Origin: Advenella alkanexedens
GTDB taxonomy: Bacteria; Pseudomonadota; Gammaproteobacteria; Burkholderiales; Burkholderiaceae_B
NCBI RefSeq assembly: GCF_019132845.1
Contig: NZ_JAHSPR010000002.1
Span: forward strand, 362,341 to 426,340
Length of the DNA stretch: 64,000 bases
Direction of reading: 5' to 3'
Part shown: positions 19,071-29,718 of the stretch, piece by piece
How positions within the stretch are numbered: position 1 is the first letter of the stretch
Layout of the letters: every line of letters starts with the position of its first letter
Program-made: the position numbers and the translations under genes
The notes under the pieces: generated by a model
Database searches by the model: none
What the model saw: only the letters and a program-made list of their open reading frames with translations
What the model was told of the DNA's origin: nothing

Positions 19071-19871
19071 ATGCCTGCTTATTATCAATTTCTGGAAAGA
19101 ACCGTTAACCCGGACGGATCGGTAACCACCCAATATTGCTCAACCATCCACGCCCAGGGCGCCTGGAACCCGCATGAACAACATATGGCACCGGCCAGCG
19201 GTGTCATGGCCGTGGAACTTGAACAGTTTGCACCACGTGCAGACATGCGGATAGGCCGCATCAGTTTTGATATTTTCGGTTTGATCCATTTTGGCGAATT
19301 CAGCATTACCACCCGCATTATCCGTGCCGGAAAAACCATCGAGCTGCTTGAATCCGACATGCAGGCCAATGGCAAAACCTGTATTGTTGCCCGGGCCTGG
19401 CGCATGGCAACGCAAGACAGCAAACACATCGGCGGACTTGAAGATCAGGCAATCCTTCACCCGGAAACCTACCCGCTTTGGACCGGCCTGCGGCGCTGGC
19501 CAGGCGGCTATATTCACAGCCTTGAAACCAGAGCCGATGAAAACAACCGTACTGGCAAGGGTATTGTGTGGTTAAACAATGATCTGGCTATGGTTGAAGG
19601 CCAGCCAACCACCCCCTTTGCGCATTTAATTGGCATGGTGGATACCGCCAACGGCATTGTACCCAGACAGGATGGTGAATTTGCCTGGGCTTTTCCCAAC
19701 CTGGACCTGCAAATTCATATGCACCGATACCCCACCGGACAATGGCTGGGCCTTGAAACAGTGCAACAATATGGCGAAGATGGCATAGGTTTGACCAGCT
19801 CGGTACTGCACGACATCCATGGTCCTTTTGGCCGCAGCGAACAAATTCTTACTTTACGAAAAATGGTATAG
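19071..19871 (+). CDS. thioesterase-like (hot-dog fold) protein
   Basis: A protein of 266 aa with the double hot-dog pattern of TesB/4HBT_3-type acyl-CoA thioesterases: a first half with QGAWNPHEQHMAP and ISFDIFGLIHFGEFSI, and a second half with LIGMVDTANGIV and LDLQIHMHRYPTGQWLGLE. The GQWLGLE block near the end is typical. An AGAGGAAA Shine-Dalgarno precedes the ATG. No partner gene defines the substrate; the cupin gene begins 82 bp downstream. Confidence 0.72.
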   Translation: MPAYYQFLERTVNPDGSVTTQYCSTIHAQGAWNPHEQHMAPASGVMAVELEQFAPRADMRIGRISFDIFGLIHFGEFSITTRIIRAGKTIELLESDMQANGKTCIVARAWRMATQDSKHIGGLEDQAILHPETYPLWTGLRRWPGGYIHSLETRADENNRTGKGIVWLNNDLAMVEGQPTTPFAHLIGMVDTANGIVPRQDGEFAWAFPNLDLQIHMHRYPTGQWLGLETVQQYGEDGIGLTSSVLHDIHGPFGRSEQILTLRKMV

Positions 19872-19953
19872 AAAAACCTGCTCAAATGATGCAAGCCCTG
19901 CCCACACAGGTCTGAGGTCAGGCTTGCACAAATTGGCAGCTTTTACGGAAAAC

Positions 19954-20277
19954 ATGATGCTGAAGAATCTGTTCGAACAGTTGCCCATGGTTACGGGACA
20001 GGAGTCTTTTGACGACCTGCTGGCCGTGCCCGGACTGCGTATTGAGCGCATTGTGTCACACGGGCAGGGCAGTCCACCCGGATTCTGGTATGAACAGGAT
20101 TGGGATGAGTGGGTGATGGTTTTGCAAGGCAGGGCTGCGTTACAGGTTGAAGGAAAGGAAGATCTGGTTGTTTTGCAAAAGGGAGACCATTGTTGGTTGC
20201 CTGCCGGATGCCGGCATCGGGTTGTCTTTACAGCCAAGGATGAGGCCACGATTTGGTTGGCCGTGCATAGGGATTAA
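19954..20277 (+). CDS. small cupin-domain protein
   Basis: A 107-aa single-domain cupin. It shows the two conserved cupin motifs: WYEQDWDEWVMVLQGRAAL and KGDHCWLPAGCRHRV, with metal-type residues in the second. Similar small proteins are annotated as phosphoribosylaminoimidazole carboxylase-like or generic cupins, and no reaction can be assigned. The ATG at 19954 follows ACGGAA; the frame is open earlier but overlaps the thioesterase gene. Confidence 0.78.
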   Translation: MMLKNLFEQLPMVTGQESFDDLLAVPGLRIERIVSHGQGSPPGFWYEQDWDEWVMVLQGRAALQVEGKEDLVVLQKGDHCWLPAGCRHRVVFTAKDEATIWLAVHRD

Positions 20278-20366
20278 GCAGCTCCATTTATGGTAAGTCC
20301 TAGGTAATTTTTTTGCTCCAGGTTGTTACACTGAAAGCGGGTTATTAATTCGTGTATTTGATATAA

Positions 20367-21425
<1,059 letters not shown>

Positions 21426-21554
21426 AAAATGTTGGCTGGTTATGGACGGGTTGTTGTGTTTAATAGAGACGTTTGTAATCAGCCATTTATTTTGCATTGA
21501 AGGGATACCGACGCAAAGGCCCTTTTCTTTTTTCTAAAAACATGGAGTACAACC

Positions 21555-22106
21555 ATGAATGTCCGCTGGTTTCATCGACTTGAAGAAGGGTTGATTGCTT
21601 TTTTGCTGGCAGCAATGACACTTGTTACTTTTGCTCAGGTCATTGCGCGGTACATATTCAATTACAGTTTCGTCTGGGCGCTTGAATTGTCCATTTTCCT
21701 GTTTGCCGGGCTGATCTTTTTGGGCCTGGCCTATGGCGTGCGGGTGAACGCCCATATCGGGGTGGATGCCCTGATCAAAATCCTGCCTAAAAAAATTGCC
21801 CATGTGGTGGGGATTATTGCCTGCCTGCTTTGTCTTGGTTATACCGTTATCGTCTTTTATGGTGCCTGGATATACGTAGATAAAATGTACATGATTGGTA
21901 TTTTGGCGCAGGATATTCCCATTCCCCAATGGGTACCTCGTCTGGTGCTTCCCATTGGATTTTTAATGCTGTTTATCCGCTTTGCCGAAGTGCTGTTTCA
22001 TATGCTGCGTGGACACCGTAGCCAGTTGCTTGGTGATGAGGCTGAAGACGCGCTTAAACATCTCAATGATGATGACCACTCCGATAACCTGCAGGAGCGC
22101 AAATGA
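21555..22106 (+). CDS. dctQ: TRAP transporter small permease (DctQ)
   Basis: The four-helix small membrane subunit of the TRAP carrier, 183 aa, with family pattern TLVTFAQVIARYIFNYSF followed by WALELSIFLFAGLIFLG. GGAG precedes the ATG. Its stop overlaps the dctM start (ATGA), so the two are translationally coupled. Confidence 0.9.
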   Translation: MNVRWFHRLEEGLIAFLLAAMTLVTFAQVIARYIFNYSFVWALELSIFLFAGLIFLGLAYGVRVNAHIGVDALIKILPKKIAHVVGIIACLLCLGYTVIVFYGAWIYVDKMYMIGILAQDIPIPQWVPRLVLPIGFLMLFIRFAEVLFHMLRGHRSQLLGDEAEDALKHLNDDDHSDNLQERK

Positions 22107-23380
22107 CCACTATCGCACTTTTTGTCATGCTGTTCGTGTTCATGTTCATGGGCACGCCTGTCGCGGTGGCTCTTGGGCTGTCTTCCATCCTTACCATTCT
22201 GTTTTTCGGTACAGACTCACTGGCTTCGCTGTCTCTTAAAATGTATGAGACATCCGAGCATTTCACACTGATGGCCATCCCGTTTTTCGTGCTGGCAGGC
22301 GCCTTCATGACAACAGGGGGCGTGGCCCGCCGAATGATCCGCTTTGCCAATGCTTCGGTGGGGCACTTGCATGGTGGCCTGGCGATTGCCTCGGTCCTGG
22401 CCTGCTGCCTGTTTGCCGCAGTTTCCGGCTCTTCTCCGGCAACGGTGGTTGCCGTGGGTTCTATTGTTATTGCCGGTATGGTTCGCGCGGGGTATTCACA
22501 GCCCTTTGCCGCTGGGGTGGTTTGTAATGCGGGTACACTGGGTATCCTGATTCCGCCGTCCATTGTGATGGTGGTTTATGGTGCGGCCACCGAAACCTCG
22601 GTAGGGGCATTGTTCATGGCAGGTGTCATACCGGGCATCGCTTTGGGTGTGTTGCTCATGGTCGCCATTTATATCATTGCCCGTATCAAGAAATTTCCCC
22701 TGCAACCGCGTGCGTCAGCCAAAGAATTGCTAACAGCTGGTCGTGATTCTATTTGGGGCCTGGCCCTGGTATTCATTATCCTGGGCGGTATCTATGGAGG
22801 GGTTTTCACACCTACCGAAGCCGCGGCTGTGTCAGCGGTGTATGCTTTCGTTGTGGCCGTTTTCATTTATCGTGATATTGGGTTAAAGCAAGTACCCGGG
22901 GTTTTGCTGGATGCCTCCAAGGTAACGATCATGCTGATGTTCATTATTGTTAACGCACTGCTGTTTGCACACGTGTTAACGACAGAACGCATTCCGCAAA
23001 TCATTGCTGAACAGATTATTGCCTGGGACATGGCTGCCTGGCAGTTTCTGATTGTCGTCAATATTCTGTTGTTGATTGCCGGCATGTTTATGGAGCCCAC
23101 CGGTATTATTTTGATCCTTGCTCCTATCCTGTTTCCGATCGCCATGGAGCTGGGGATAGATCCGGTTCATTTGGGTATTATTATGGTGGTTAACCTGGAA
23201 ATTGGTCTGGTAACACCCCCTATTGGCTTGAATCTGTTTGTGACGGCAGGCATTACAAAAATGACAATTGGCCAAGTGATAAAAGCCGCCTCACCATGGC
23301 TGATTTTACTGCTGGGTTTCCTGGTGTTTGTGACGTATATCCCCGCCATCTCGCTGTGGCTGCCAAAACTGCTTGGGTAA
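22103..23380 (+). CDS. dctM: TRAP transporter large permease (DctM)
   Basis: The large ion-coupled subunit, 425 aa with about 12 transmembrane segments. It contains the DctM features SGSSPATVVAVGSI, GTLGILIPPSIVMVVYG, GVFTPTEAAAVSAVYA and the late VNLEIGLVTPPIGLNLFV. It completes the DctPQM operon, which ends at a strong terminator. Confidence 0.93.
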   Translation: MTTIALFVMLFVFMFMGTPVAVALGLSSILTILFFGTDSLASLSLKMYETSEHFTLMAIPFFVLAGAFMTTGGVARRMIRFANASVGHLHGGLAIASVLACCLFAAVSGSSPATVVAVGSIVIAGMVRAGYSQPFAAGVVCNAGTLGILIPPSIVMVVYGAATETSVGALFMAGVIPGIALGVLLMVAIYIIARIKKFPLQPRASAKELLTAGRDSIWGLALVFIILGGIYGGVFTPTEAAAVSAVYAFVVAVFIYRDIGLKQVPGVLLDASKVTIMLMFIIVNALLFAHVLTTERIPQIIAEQIIAWDMAAWQFLIVVNILLLIAGMFMEPTGIILILAPILFPIAMELGIDPVHLGIIMVVNLEIGLVTPPIGLNLFVTAGITKMTIGQVIKAASPWLILLLGFLVFVTYIPAISLWLPKLLG

Positions 23381-23454
23381 TGTTAGGGCAGGCAGATGCC
23401 CGAAAGGGCACAAAGGCTAAATTTCGTCACACATAAGCATAAGCAGTCATGAAT

Positions 23455-23503
23455 GATCCCCAGCCTGCTGGATTTGATACCAGCAGGCTGGGGATCTTTT
23501 TTT
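23455..23503. terminator. strong terminator between dctM and cytochrome b561
   Basis: A perfect 17-bp stem (GATCCCCAGCCTGCTGG with its complement) closes an 8-base loop and is followed by seven Ts. It serves the TRAP operon. The convergent gene ends 4 bp beyond. Confidence 0.95.
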
Positions 23504-23506
23504 GTT

Positions 23507-24031
23507 TTAACGCGTCATGCGTTTAAGCGTATCGTCACGTAAAATAAAATGATGGTAAAACGTCGCACCAATATGACCAATCACCAGTAAAAGAAACAGC
23601 ACGGCCACGGGAGCGTGCAGGCTGCCCACAGAGGCCATCCAGGCGATGCCCGTTTCGCTTCTTTCGATCAATTGCATGCCAAAAACCTTAAGTCCGTAAC
23701 CTTTGCCAACCATATAGAAAATGCCCAGAACCGGTAGCAGCAGCATGACTAGATACAGCAGGAAATGACCGATTCTGGCCAGTGGTGCCAGTGGGCCGCT
23801 TAATTTCGGGCGATGTGCAGACTGTTTGATTGCCCAGTACACACGCACAATCCCCAAAATGAGGATCAGAAAACCGATGGAAATATGCCATGGCACCAGG
23901 GTTTGGCCTATCCAGTGTTCGCCCTCATTAATAAGGTCGCCTATTTTCAGGAATTGCCAGACAATCAATATGGCCATTCCCCAGTGAAACCATCGGGACA
24001 AACTGCCGTAACGTTCGGGTGTATCGCTCAT
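23507..24031 (-). CDS. cytochrome b561
   Basis: A four-helix inner-membrane haem-b protein of 174 aa. Its histidines are positioned as in the bacterial b561/CybB family: SRWFHWGMA, PWHISIGFLI, LHAPVAVLFL and VIGHIGATFYHHFI. It likely carries electrons between the quinone pool and an unknown partner or acts as a superoxide:quinone oxidoreductase like CybB. It stands alone, converging on the TRAP operon. Confidence 0.9.
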   Translation of the reverse strand: MSDTPERYGSLSRWFHWGMAILIVWQFLKIGDLINEGEHWIGQTLVPWHISIGFLILILGIVRVYWAIKQSAHRPKLSGPLAPLARIGHFLLYLVMLLLPVLGIFYMVGKGYGLKVFGMQLIERSETGIAWMASVGSLHAPVAVLFLLLVIGHIGATFYHHFILRDDTLKRMTR

Positions 24032-24163
24032 TGTTCACTCCTTGGATCGTGGAATGGGTTTGGAAACACGGTATTAACAAGTTGTGGATGAATGGGGGCA
24101 GGTATGTTTTTGACAGATTACCATGAATTAACGGGTTGAAAAAAAAACATATTTTTATAGCTA

Positions 24164-24275
24164 GGTATAAATACCAATATGGTGAGGTTGTCTTTTAATC
24201 AATAATTTATATCGACTACGATATTATCGATATCGATAGAATAAATTAAAAGTACATTCACATATGTATGTGAAT
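24164..24275 (+). promoter_or_regulatory. palindrome-rich control region of catabolic cluster
   Basis: Three symmetric sites precede the amidohydrolase gene: GGTATAAATACC (24164-24175), ATCGATATCGAT (24226-24237) and ATTCACATATGTATGTGAAT (24256-24275; 9-bp arms, 2-bp centre). The last lies 28 bp before the first ATG. It has the size of a MarR-type operator, and a MarR gene lies at the far end of the cluster. The link is inference. Confidence 0.45.
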
Positions 24276-24303
24276 AAATTGCGCAGGCAGTGAGGAAGAC
24301 AAA

Positions 24304-25314
24304 ATGAATCAGCAGGAAGGGTTGAAGCACGCTTCAGTCATTGATATGCATGCCCATATTGTATTGGCTGAAACTATGGGGGCAGCAGGTGATTATGGGC
24401 CGTTCTTGGGTAAGTATCCGGATAATACGCCTTATTTTCAAATAGGAAAAACATACCGCCTGAATGGCGTGAAGTATGAAGGCAGTCCCTTCATGGATGT
24501 GGATTGCCGTCTTGAAAAAATGGCAGAAAGCGGTATTGATTACCAAGTGCTTTCACCTAATCCACTTACCTATTTTCATTTTATTCCCGCTCAGGAAGCC
24601 ATCCGGTTTTGCCGGATTCACAATGATGCGGTCGCTCGCCTGGTCGGTAACAACAGTCAAAAATTGGGTGCTTTTGCCGCCTTGCCAATGCAGGATCCCA
24701 AAGCAGCCAGCGAGGAATTGAAACGTGCCGTTAATGAGTTGAACCTGATGGGGGCGGGCTTTGGCACAGACATGCCATTGCGTTTGCATGACCCTGCCAT
24801 GGATATTGTGTATGAAACCGCGGCTGAACTGGGGGTTCCCCTTTATATTCATCCGAGCCCAGCGGGTATTGATGGTCCGGAAGGGGATCCGGTTTTGCGT
24901 CATTTTGAACTGGATATTGTGGCAGGGTTTACCTGTCAGGAAACGCTTGCCATCGGATCCCTGGTGTATGGTGGGGTCTTGGAGCGGCACGAAAACCTGA
25001 AAATTTGTATCAGTCATGGTGGTGGTGCGGTGGCCATGACCCGTTACCGGATGGCGCAGGCGGCCCGCAAACGGCCCTGGTCACCGGCTTCGCTCAGGGA
25101 AACAGGCAATTTTGAAGCCATGCTCAAGCGACTTTGGGTGGACACGCATATTGGGCACCCCAAGGGGATAGAGCTTTTATCCGAAACATTTGGTGCCGAT
25201 CATTTGGTTTATGGGACCAACTTTGCCGGTTGGGATATGCCTGACAATCTGGACAGTCATGCCCTTCCTGGTTTTCTGGCAGACAACGCACGCAAATTGC
25301 TTTGTCGGACCTGA
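24304..25314 (+). CDS. amidohydrolase-2 family protein (decarboxylase-like)
   Basis: A 336-aa TIM-barrel protein of the ACMSD / gamma-resorcylate decarboxylase group, enzymes that decarboxylate or hydrolyse aromatic-derived acids with a metal ion. The first metal motif DMHAHIVLAE is at residues 14-23. YIHPSPAGIDGP and ISHGGGAVAM supply later histidines. At the place where the family has its last Asp (GTD or GSD) this protein has N306 (VYGTNFAGWD). It is the first gene of the catabolic cluster; the next amidohydrolase starts 28 bp downstream. Confidence 0.78.
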   Translation: MNQQEGLKHASVIDMHAHIVLAETMGAAGDYGPFLGKYPDNTPYFQIGKTYRLNGVKYEGSPFMDVDCRLEKMAESGIDYQVLSPNPLTYFHFIPAQEAIRFCRIHNDAVARLVGNNSQKLGAFAALPMQDPKAASEELKRAVNELNLMGAGFGTDMPLRLHDPAMDIVYETAAELGVPLYIHPSPAGIDGPEGDPVLRHFELDIVAGFTCQETLAIGSLVYGGVLERHENLKICISHGGGAVAMTRYRMAQAARKRPWSPASLRETGNFEAMLKRLWVDTHIGHPKGIELLSETFGADHLVYGTNFAGWDMPDNLDSHALPGFLADNARKLLCRT

Positions 25315-25341
25315 ACAGGCACTGATATCAAGAGAATAAAT

Positions 25342-26676
25342 ATGGGAATGCATTTATACATCCATGGCGGACAGGTCATTGACGGGACCGGTGCTGCACC
25401 TTTTGCCGCTTCTGTTCTGGTGCGTGATGACAAAATTATGGCACTCGGGCAGGAAGCTGATCAGCAGGTGATGCATCTGGATCAGGTCAAACGGATTGAT
25501 GCCAGTGGTTTGACTGTTATGCCGGGGCTGATTGATTCACATTGTCATTTGAGCTTTGATGACGCCTCTTCGAATCTTGAGATTTTTCATCAACGGCGTA
25601 ATGCCCTGTCGGTATTGGTTGCTTCGTATAACGCCAAAAAAGTACTGCGTGCCGGTGTGACTTCAATTCTTGATCCCGATTCGGTATTTGCCAACTCGCT
25701 TGATCTTCGTGATGCCATCAATGCCGGTTACGTGGAAGGTCCGCGCATGGTCTGCGGTGCTTATGCCCTAATCACGGGTGTGGGTGGAACCGCCGGTCAT
25801 TTAATCGCCGATGAGGGTGTGACCGGCTATTACCGTGTGGTGCAGGGGGACGATGAAATTATCAAGGAAGTGCGTCGCCAGATAAAAGAGGGTGTGGACT
25901 GGATCAAGGTACATGTGTCAGGGGTGGTGCCGCATTATGCCCACTTGGGTGAGCGTTGCAGCTGGAGCCAGAAGGAGCTGGATCTGGTGTGTGAGGTTGC
26001 ACATGACATGGGGGTTCCGGTGATGGGGCATTGCCGGGGTGCAGAAGCGGTTAAACGTGCAGCCAAGGCTGATTTTGACATGCTGTTTCATGCGACAGGC
26101 ATGGATGAAGAAGCCATTCAGATGGTTATTGATAAACGCATACCGGTTTGCCCATCGTTAACATTTCAGGCCAATATCGCGGATTTTGGCACGCAAATTG
26201 GTACCAGCCAGGCCCTGATCGACTTGTTTAAAAATGAAATCCAGGAATCGGTCGAGCCAATGAAACGCCTGATTGCCGCCGGTATTCCTTTGATTTGTGG
26301 CAGTGAAAGCGGCTTTACCGCTGTGCCTTACGGAGATTGGCATCATCGTGAAATGGAGGTTTTTGTCAATCATTTTGGCATGACACCCTTGCAGGCTATT
26401 CGCAGTGCAACGGCAGACAATGCTTTTGCCATGAAAATGTCCGGTGAGCTGGGTTTGATCAAACCCGGCTGCTACGCCGACATATTGTGTATCGAGGGCG
26501 ATCCATCCCAGCAAATTTCCCTCTTGGGGGAGACCCGGCTTATTCAGCACGTGATCAAGAATGGCCAATCGCTTGACCTTTCTCCATTACCCGCACACAA
26601 GCGTTTGTCGGGCTGGCATATTCCCTCTATGGGGCAACGGATTAGTAAAAATGCGGTCATGCCGGCATTCAATTGA
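25342..26676 (+). CDS. amidohydrolase (imidazolonepropionase/dipeptidase-like)
   Basis: A metal-dependent hydrolase of 444 aa with the composite-barrel layout. An N-terminal beta-sandwich (GGQVIDGTG) is followed by MPGLIDSHCHLSF with the HxH metal pair. DWIKVHVSG provides the Lys position, then VMGHCRGAEA, and CGSESGF where many relatives have an Asp. The C-terminal NAFAMKMSGELGLIKPG block ends in a metal-hydrolase-type tail. It probably opens a ring or cleaves an amide in the pathway. Substrate unknown. Confidence 0.8.
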   Translation: MGMHLYIHGGQVIDGTGAAPFAASVLVRDDKIMALGQEADQQVMHLDQVKRIDASGLTVMPGLIDSHCHLSFDDASSNLEIFHQRRNALSVLVASYNAKKVLRAGVTSILDPDSVFANSLDLRDAINAGYVEGPRMVCGAYALITGVGGTAGHLIADEGVTGYYRVVQGDDEIIKEVRRQIKEGVDWIKVHVSGVVPHYAHLGERCSWSQKELDLVCEVAHDMGVPVMGHCRGAEAVKRAAKADFDMLFHATGMDEEAIQMVIDKRIPVCPSLTFQANIADFGTQIGTSQALIDLFKNEIQESVEPMKRLIAAGIPLICGSESGFTAVPYGDWHHREMEVFVNHFGMTPLQAIRSATADNAFAMKMSGELGLIKPGCYADILCIEGDPSQQISLLGETRLIQHVIKNGQSLDLSPLPAHKRLSGWHIPSMGQRISKNAVMPAFN

Positions 26677-26731
26677 TTTTGCAGTTTCAAGGCATTAATA
26701 CAGACTTAAACCAATTATCAAAGAGACATAT

Positions 26732-27799
26732 ATGAAACCTATCAGTACGCTTTTGATGGCATCCGCCTTATCGCTGACCCTGGCTTATACCGCACAGGCA
26801 CAATCCATTGATACGAAAAAATTTGCCGTGGTTGGAACATGGGGGCAGCTTGACCACTGGAAAAGGGAAGACAAATTCTGGAACCAGACATTGCCTGCCG
26901 TTTCAGGGGGCAAGTTGACGGCCAATGCCAAGCCATTGACCGAGCTGGGTATGGACGGCCAGAAGATCATGCGAGACCTGAGGGCCGGGGCCTTCGATTT
27001 TGCCCATGGGGTTTTTCTTTATGTTTCCAGTGACAGTCCGGTCATTGAAGGGGGGGACCTGTCGGGTGTGTCTCCTGATCTGGCCACATTCCGTAAAACC
27101 ATGAATGCCTATCTTCCGGTGCTGAACAAAGAGTTTGAGAAAAAATTCAATTCTAAAATACTTATGCTGTATGCCTTTGACGAAACCAATATGCAATGCA
27201 AGTTGCCGGAAAACACACCGTCTGAAGTGGGTCTGGAGGTATTCAAGAACCTGAAAATCAGAAGCTTTGGTGCCTCGATTTCTGACTTTATCTCTGAGTC
27301 GCTGGATGCCGTGCCGGTTCCGGTCGCTTTTGGTGAGGTGCTGCAAAGTCTGCAGAAAAACACCATTGATTGCGGTGTTTCGGGCGTTCGCTCTGCCTAT
27401 GATGCCAAGTGGTGGCAGGTGGCCACACATAATGTGAACCTGTCATTGGGTTATACCGCCTCATTCCTGGCCGTTAACAAAAAAGTCTGGGACAAGCTAT
27501 CCCCTGATACGCAAAAATTGATTGAAAGCGAAGTGGCCAAACTGGAAGAGGAAATGTGGCAGGCAACGGCCAGGAATAACGAGCAGGGCCTCAATTGCAT
27601 TACTTCTGGTTCATGTGATACCGAGAATGGCAATATGAAGCTGGTCAGGCTGACAGAAGAGGCGCAAAAAGCGCTGAAGCAGTCAATCAATGACAAGGTG
27701 GTGCGCAATTGGGCAAGCCGTTGCAAAACCCGAAGCGCCACTTGCGTGGATGACTGGAACAGCACAGTCGGTGAGGTGGTAGGCATGCGTGCGGAATAA
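26732..27799 (+). CDS. TRAP transporter solute-binding protein
   Basis: A periplasmic receptor of 355 aa with a signal peptide ending AQAQS. The pattern ISESLDAVPVPVAFGEVLQSLQKNTIDCGVSG corresponds to the DctP ligand region but is divergent from the receptor at 20421. Extra cysteines near the C-terminus (CITSGSC and CKTRSATC) suggest disulphides. It is followed by its own DctQ and DctM genes. It likely imports the compound degraded by this cluster. Confidence 0.85.
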   Translation: MKPISTLLMASALSLTLAYTAQAQSIDTKKFAVVGTWGQLDHWKREDKFWNQTLPAVSGGKLTANAKPLTELGMDGQKIMRDLRAGAFDFAHGVFLYVSSDSPVIEGGDLSGVSPDLATFRKTMNAYLPVLNKEFEKKFNSKILMLYAFDETNMQCKLPENTPSEVGLEVFKNLKIRSFGASISDFISESLDAVPVPVAFGEVLQSLQKNTIDCGVSGVRSAYDAKWWQVATHNVNLSLGYTASFLAVNKKVWDKLSPDTQKLIESEVAKLEEEMWQATARNNEQGLNCITSGSCDTENGNMKLVRLTEEAQKALKQSINDKVVRNWASRCKTRSATCVDDWNSTVGEVVGMRAE

Positions 27800-27852
27800 A
27801 CAGGCATGATGTGGCTGATGAGTCAGATCCGATGTCTTCTGGAGTAAGAGTA

Positions 27853-28395
27853 ATGTTGTCAGATATATACCGTTTCCTGCATCGGATTTCCCGGTTCGGT
27901 GTTTGGATTTGTGGTGGCGGTTTTTTATTGATTTCGATTGGCGTGTTCATTGAGGTTTTGATGCGCTATCTGTTTCAAACAAAATTCAGCGGTTCGGGCG
28001 AACTGGCCGGTTATATTTTTGCCATCTCAACAACATGGGGTTTTTCATATTGCCTGTTTGAAAAAACCCATGTACGGATCGACTTTGCCTATCAACATAT
28101 GCCTAAACCCCTTCAGGGGATCATGGACTGGCTCTCCCTGTTAAGTCTGCTGGTTTTCTCGGTCTTATTGGCCAGCAAGGCCTGGATGACTTTCATGGAG
28201 TCCATCGAGTTTTCATCCATGTCAACCAGTGCCTTGCAAACGCCTTTATGGATTCCACAACTGGCATGGGCCGTTGGATTCATCATGTTTGCCCTGAATG
28301 CCGCCTTTCTGGTGGTTTATACGGGTTTGTTACTGCTGGCTGGCGACAGACAGGCCGCTGCAAAAGTGGCTTGCATTCCTTCAACTCATGAGTAA
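27853..28395 (+). CDS. TRAP transporter small permease
   Basis: The DctQ-type subunit, 180 aa from the ATG at 27853 (GGAG 8 bp upstream); the open frame from 27811 is leader. Four hydrophobic segments are visible, with FIEVLMRYLFQTKF and ELAGYIFAISTTWGFSYCL as family pattern. It lies between receptor and large permease. Confidence 0.87.
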   Translation: MLSDIYRFLHRISRFGVWICGGGFLLISIGVFIEVLMRYLFQTKFSGSGELAGYIFAISTTWGFSYCLFEKTHVRIDFAYQHMPKPLQGIMDWLSLLSLLVFSVLLASKAWMTFMESIEFSSMSTSALQTPLWIPQLAWAVGFIMFALNAAFLVVYTGLLLLAGDRQAAAKVACIPSTHE

Positions 28396-28418
28396 TTGGT
28401 AAATACAGGAACATCATC

Positions 28419-29708
28419 ATGGTTTTTTTACTCATCGTCGCCGTTTTGCTTGTTTTGGTATTCATGAGCATACCCGTGGCGTCTGTGCTGGGACTGCTGA
28501 CAATGTGGCTCGATCAGGCATACACAGACGGACGCATGTCGTTGACGTTTGGCGGTTTCATCTGGGATGCCAGTACCCAATTCATCCTGATCTCGGTACC
28601 CTTGTTCATCTTGCTGGGTGAAATAGTTCTGCGTGCCGGTTTGGCTGAGAAAATGTATATGGCCGTATCCAAATGGCTGTCGTGGTTGCCGGGTGGTCTG
28701 ATGCACGCCAATATCGGTTCTTCGGCCATTTTTGCCGCAACTTCCGGTTCCAGCGTGGCAACCGCCGCCACCATAGGTACCGTGGCGTATCCTGAAATTG
28801 GCAAGCGCGGTTATAAAGAGTCCCTGTTTCTGGGTTCTATCGCTGCCGGTGGTACCTTGGGTGTTCTCATTCCCCCCTCGGTGGTGCTGATTGTCTACGG
28901 TGTGTTAACACAGACTTCCATCCCCGAGCTTTATCTGGCCGGTATTTTGCCAGGATTGTTGCTAGTGGTGTTGTTTTCACTGGTGATCATTGTGGCCTGC
29001 CTGATCAACCCCTCTTATTCCGGACAGAAGCAGTCAAGCACATGGGCGGAAAAAATGACGGTGCTGCTTGATCTGGTACGGCCGCTGATTCTGTTTATGG
29101 GAGTGGTTGGCTCTATTTATGCCGGTATTGCCACGCCTACCGAAGCGGCATCCTTTGGCGTGGTGTTTGCATTGGGACTGGCCTGGTGGGAAAAGAAACT
29201 GACCGTTCCCATGTTGCTGGCGTGTTTTGAAAATACGGTTAAAACAACCGCCATGATCATGCTGATCATTTTTGCCGCCATGCTGCTGAATGTGGTGATT
29301 GGATATATGGGGGTCATCCAGTCGGCCACCGAATTCATCAAGACATTGAATCTGACTTCCCTGGAAACCCTGATGATCTTGGTGGTTTTTTATCTGATCC
29401 TGGGCATGTTCATGGAAACCTTTTCCATGATGCTGACGACGATCGGACTGGTTTTCCCCTTGATGACCTCATTGGGTTTTGATCCGGTCTGGTTCGGAAT
29501 TGTGTTAACGATTTTGATGGAAATTGCGCTCATCACGCCACCGATCGGGGTCAATCTTTTTGTGGTGCAGGGGATTCGGAAAAATGGCGGCGCTTTTAAC
29601 GATGTCTGCGTGGGGGCCATTCCTTTTGTATTAATGATGCTGCTTCTTATTGTGCTGGTAACCATCTTCCCCGAAATCATTCTTTGGTTGCCCAACAAAT
29701 TTTATTAA
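28419..29708 (+). CDS. TRAP transporter large permease
   Basis: The DctM-type subunit, 429 aa. Signatures are ATSGSSVATAATIGTVA, GTLGVLIPPSVVLIVYG, TPTEAASFGVVFAL and LMEIALITPPIGVNLFVV. It completes the second TRAP carrier of the window. The start codon of the following NTF2-like gene is 11 bp downstream. Confidence 0.92.
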   Translation: MVFLLIVAVLLVLVFMSIPVASVLGLLTMWLDQAYTDGRMSLTFGGFIWDASTQFILISVPLFILLGEIVLRAGLAEKMYMAVSKWLSWLPGGLMHANIGSSAIFAATSGSSVATAATIGTVAYPEIGKRGYKESLFLGSIAAGGTLGVLIPPSVVLIVYGVLTQTSIPELYLAGILPGLLLVVLFSLVIIVACLINPSYSGQKQSSTWAEKMTVLLDLVRPLILFMGVVGSIYAGIATPTEAASFGVVFALGLAWWEKKLTVPMLLACFENTVKTTAMIMLIIFAAMLLNVVIGYMGVIQSATEFIKTLNLTSLETLMILVVFYLILGMFMETFSMMLTTIGLVFPLMTSLGFDPVWFGIVLTILMEIALITPPIGVNLFVVQGIRKNGGAFNDVCVGAIPFVLMMLLLIVLVTIFPEIILWLPNKFY

Positions 29709-29718
29709 TGGAAAAAAA

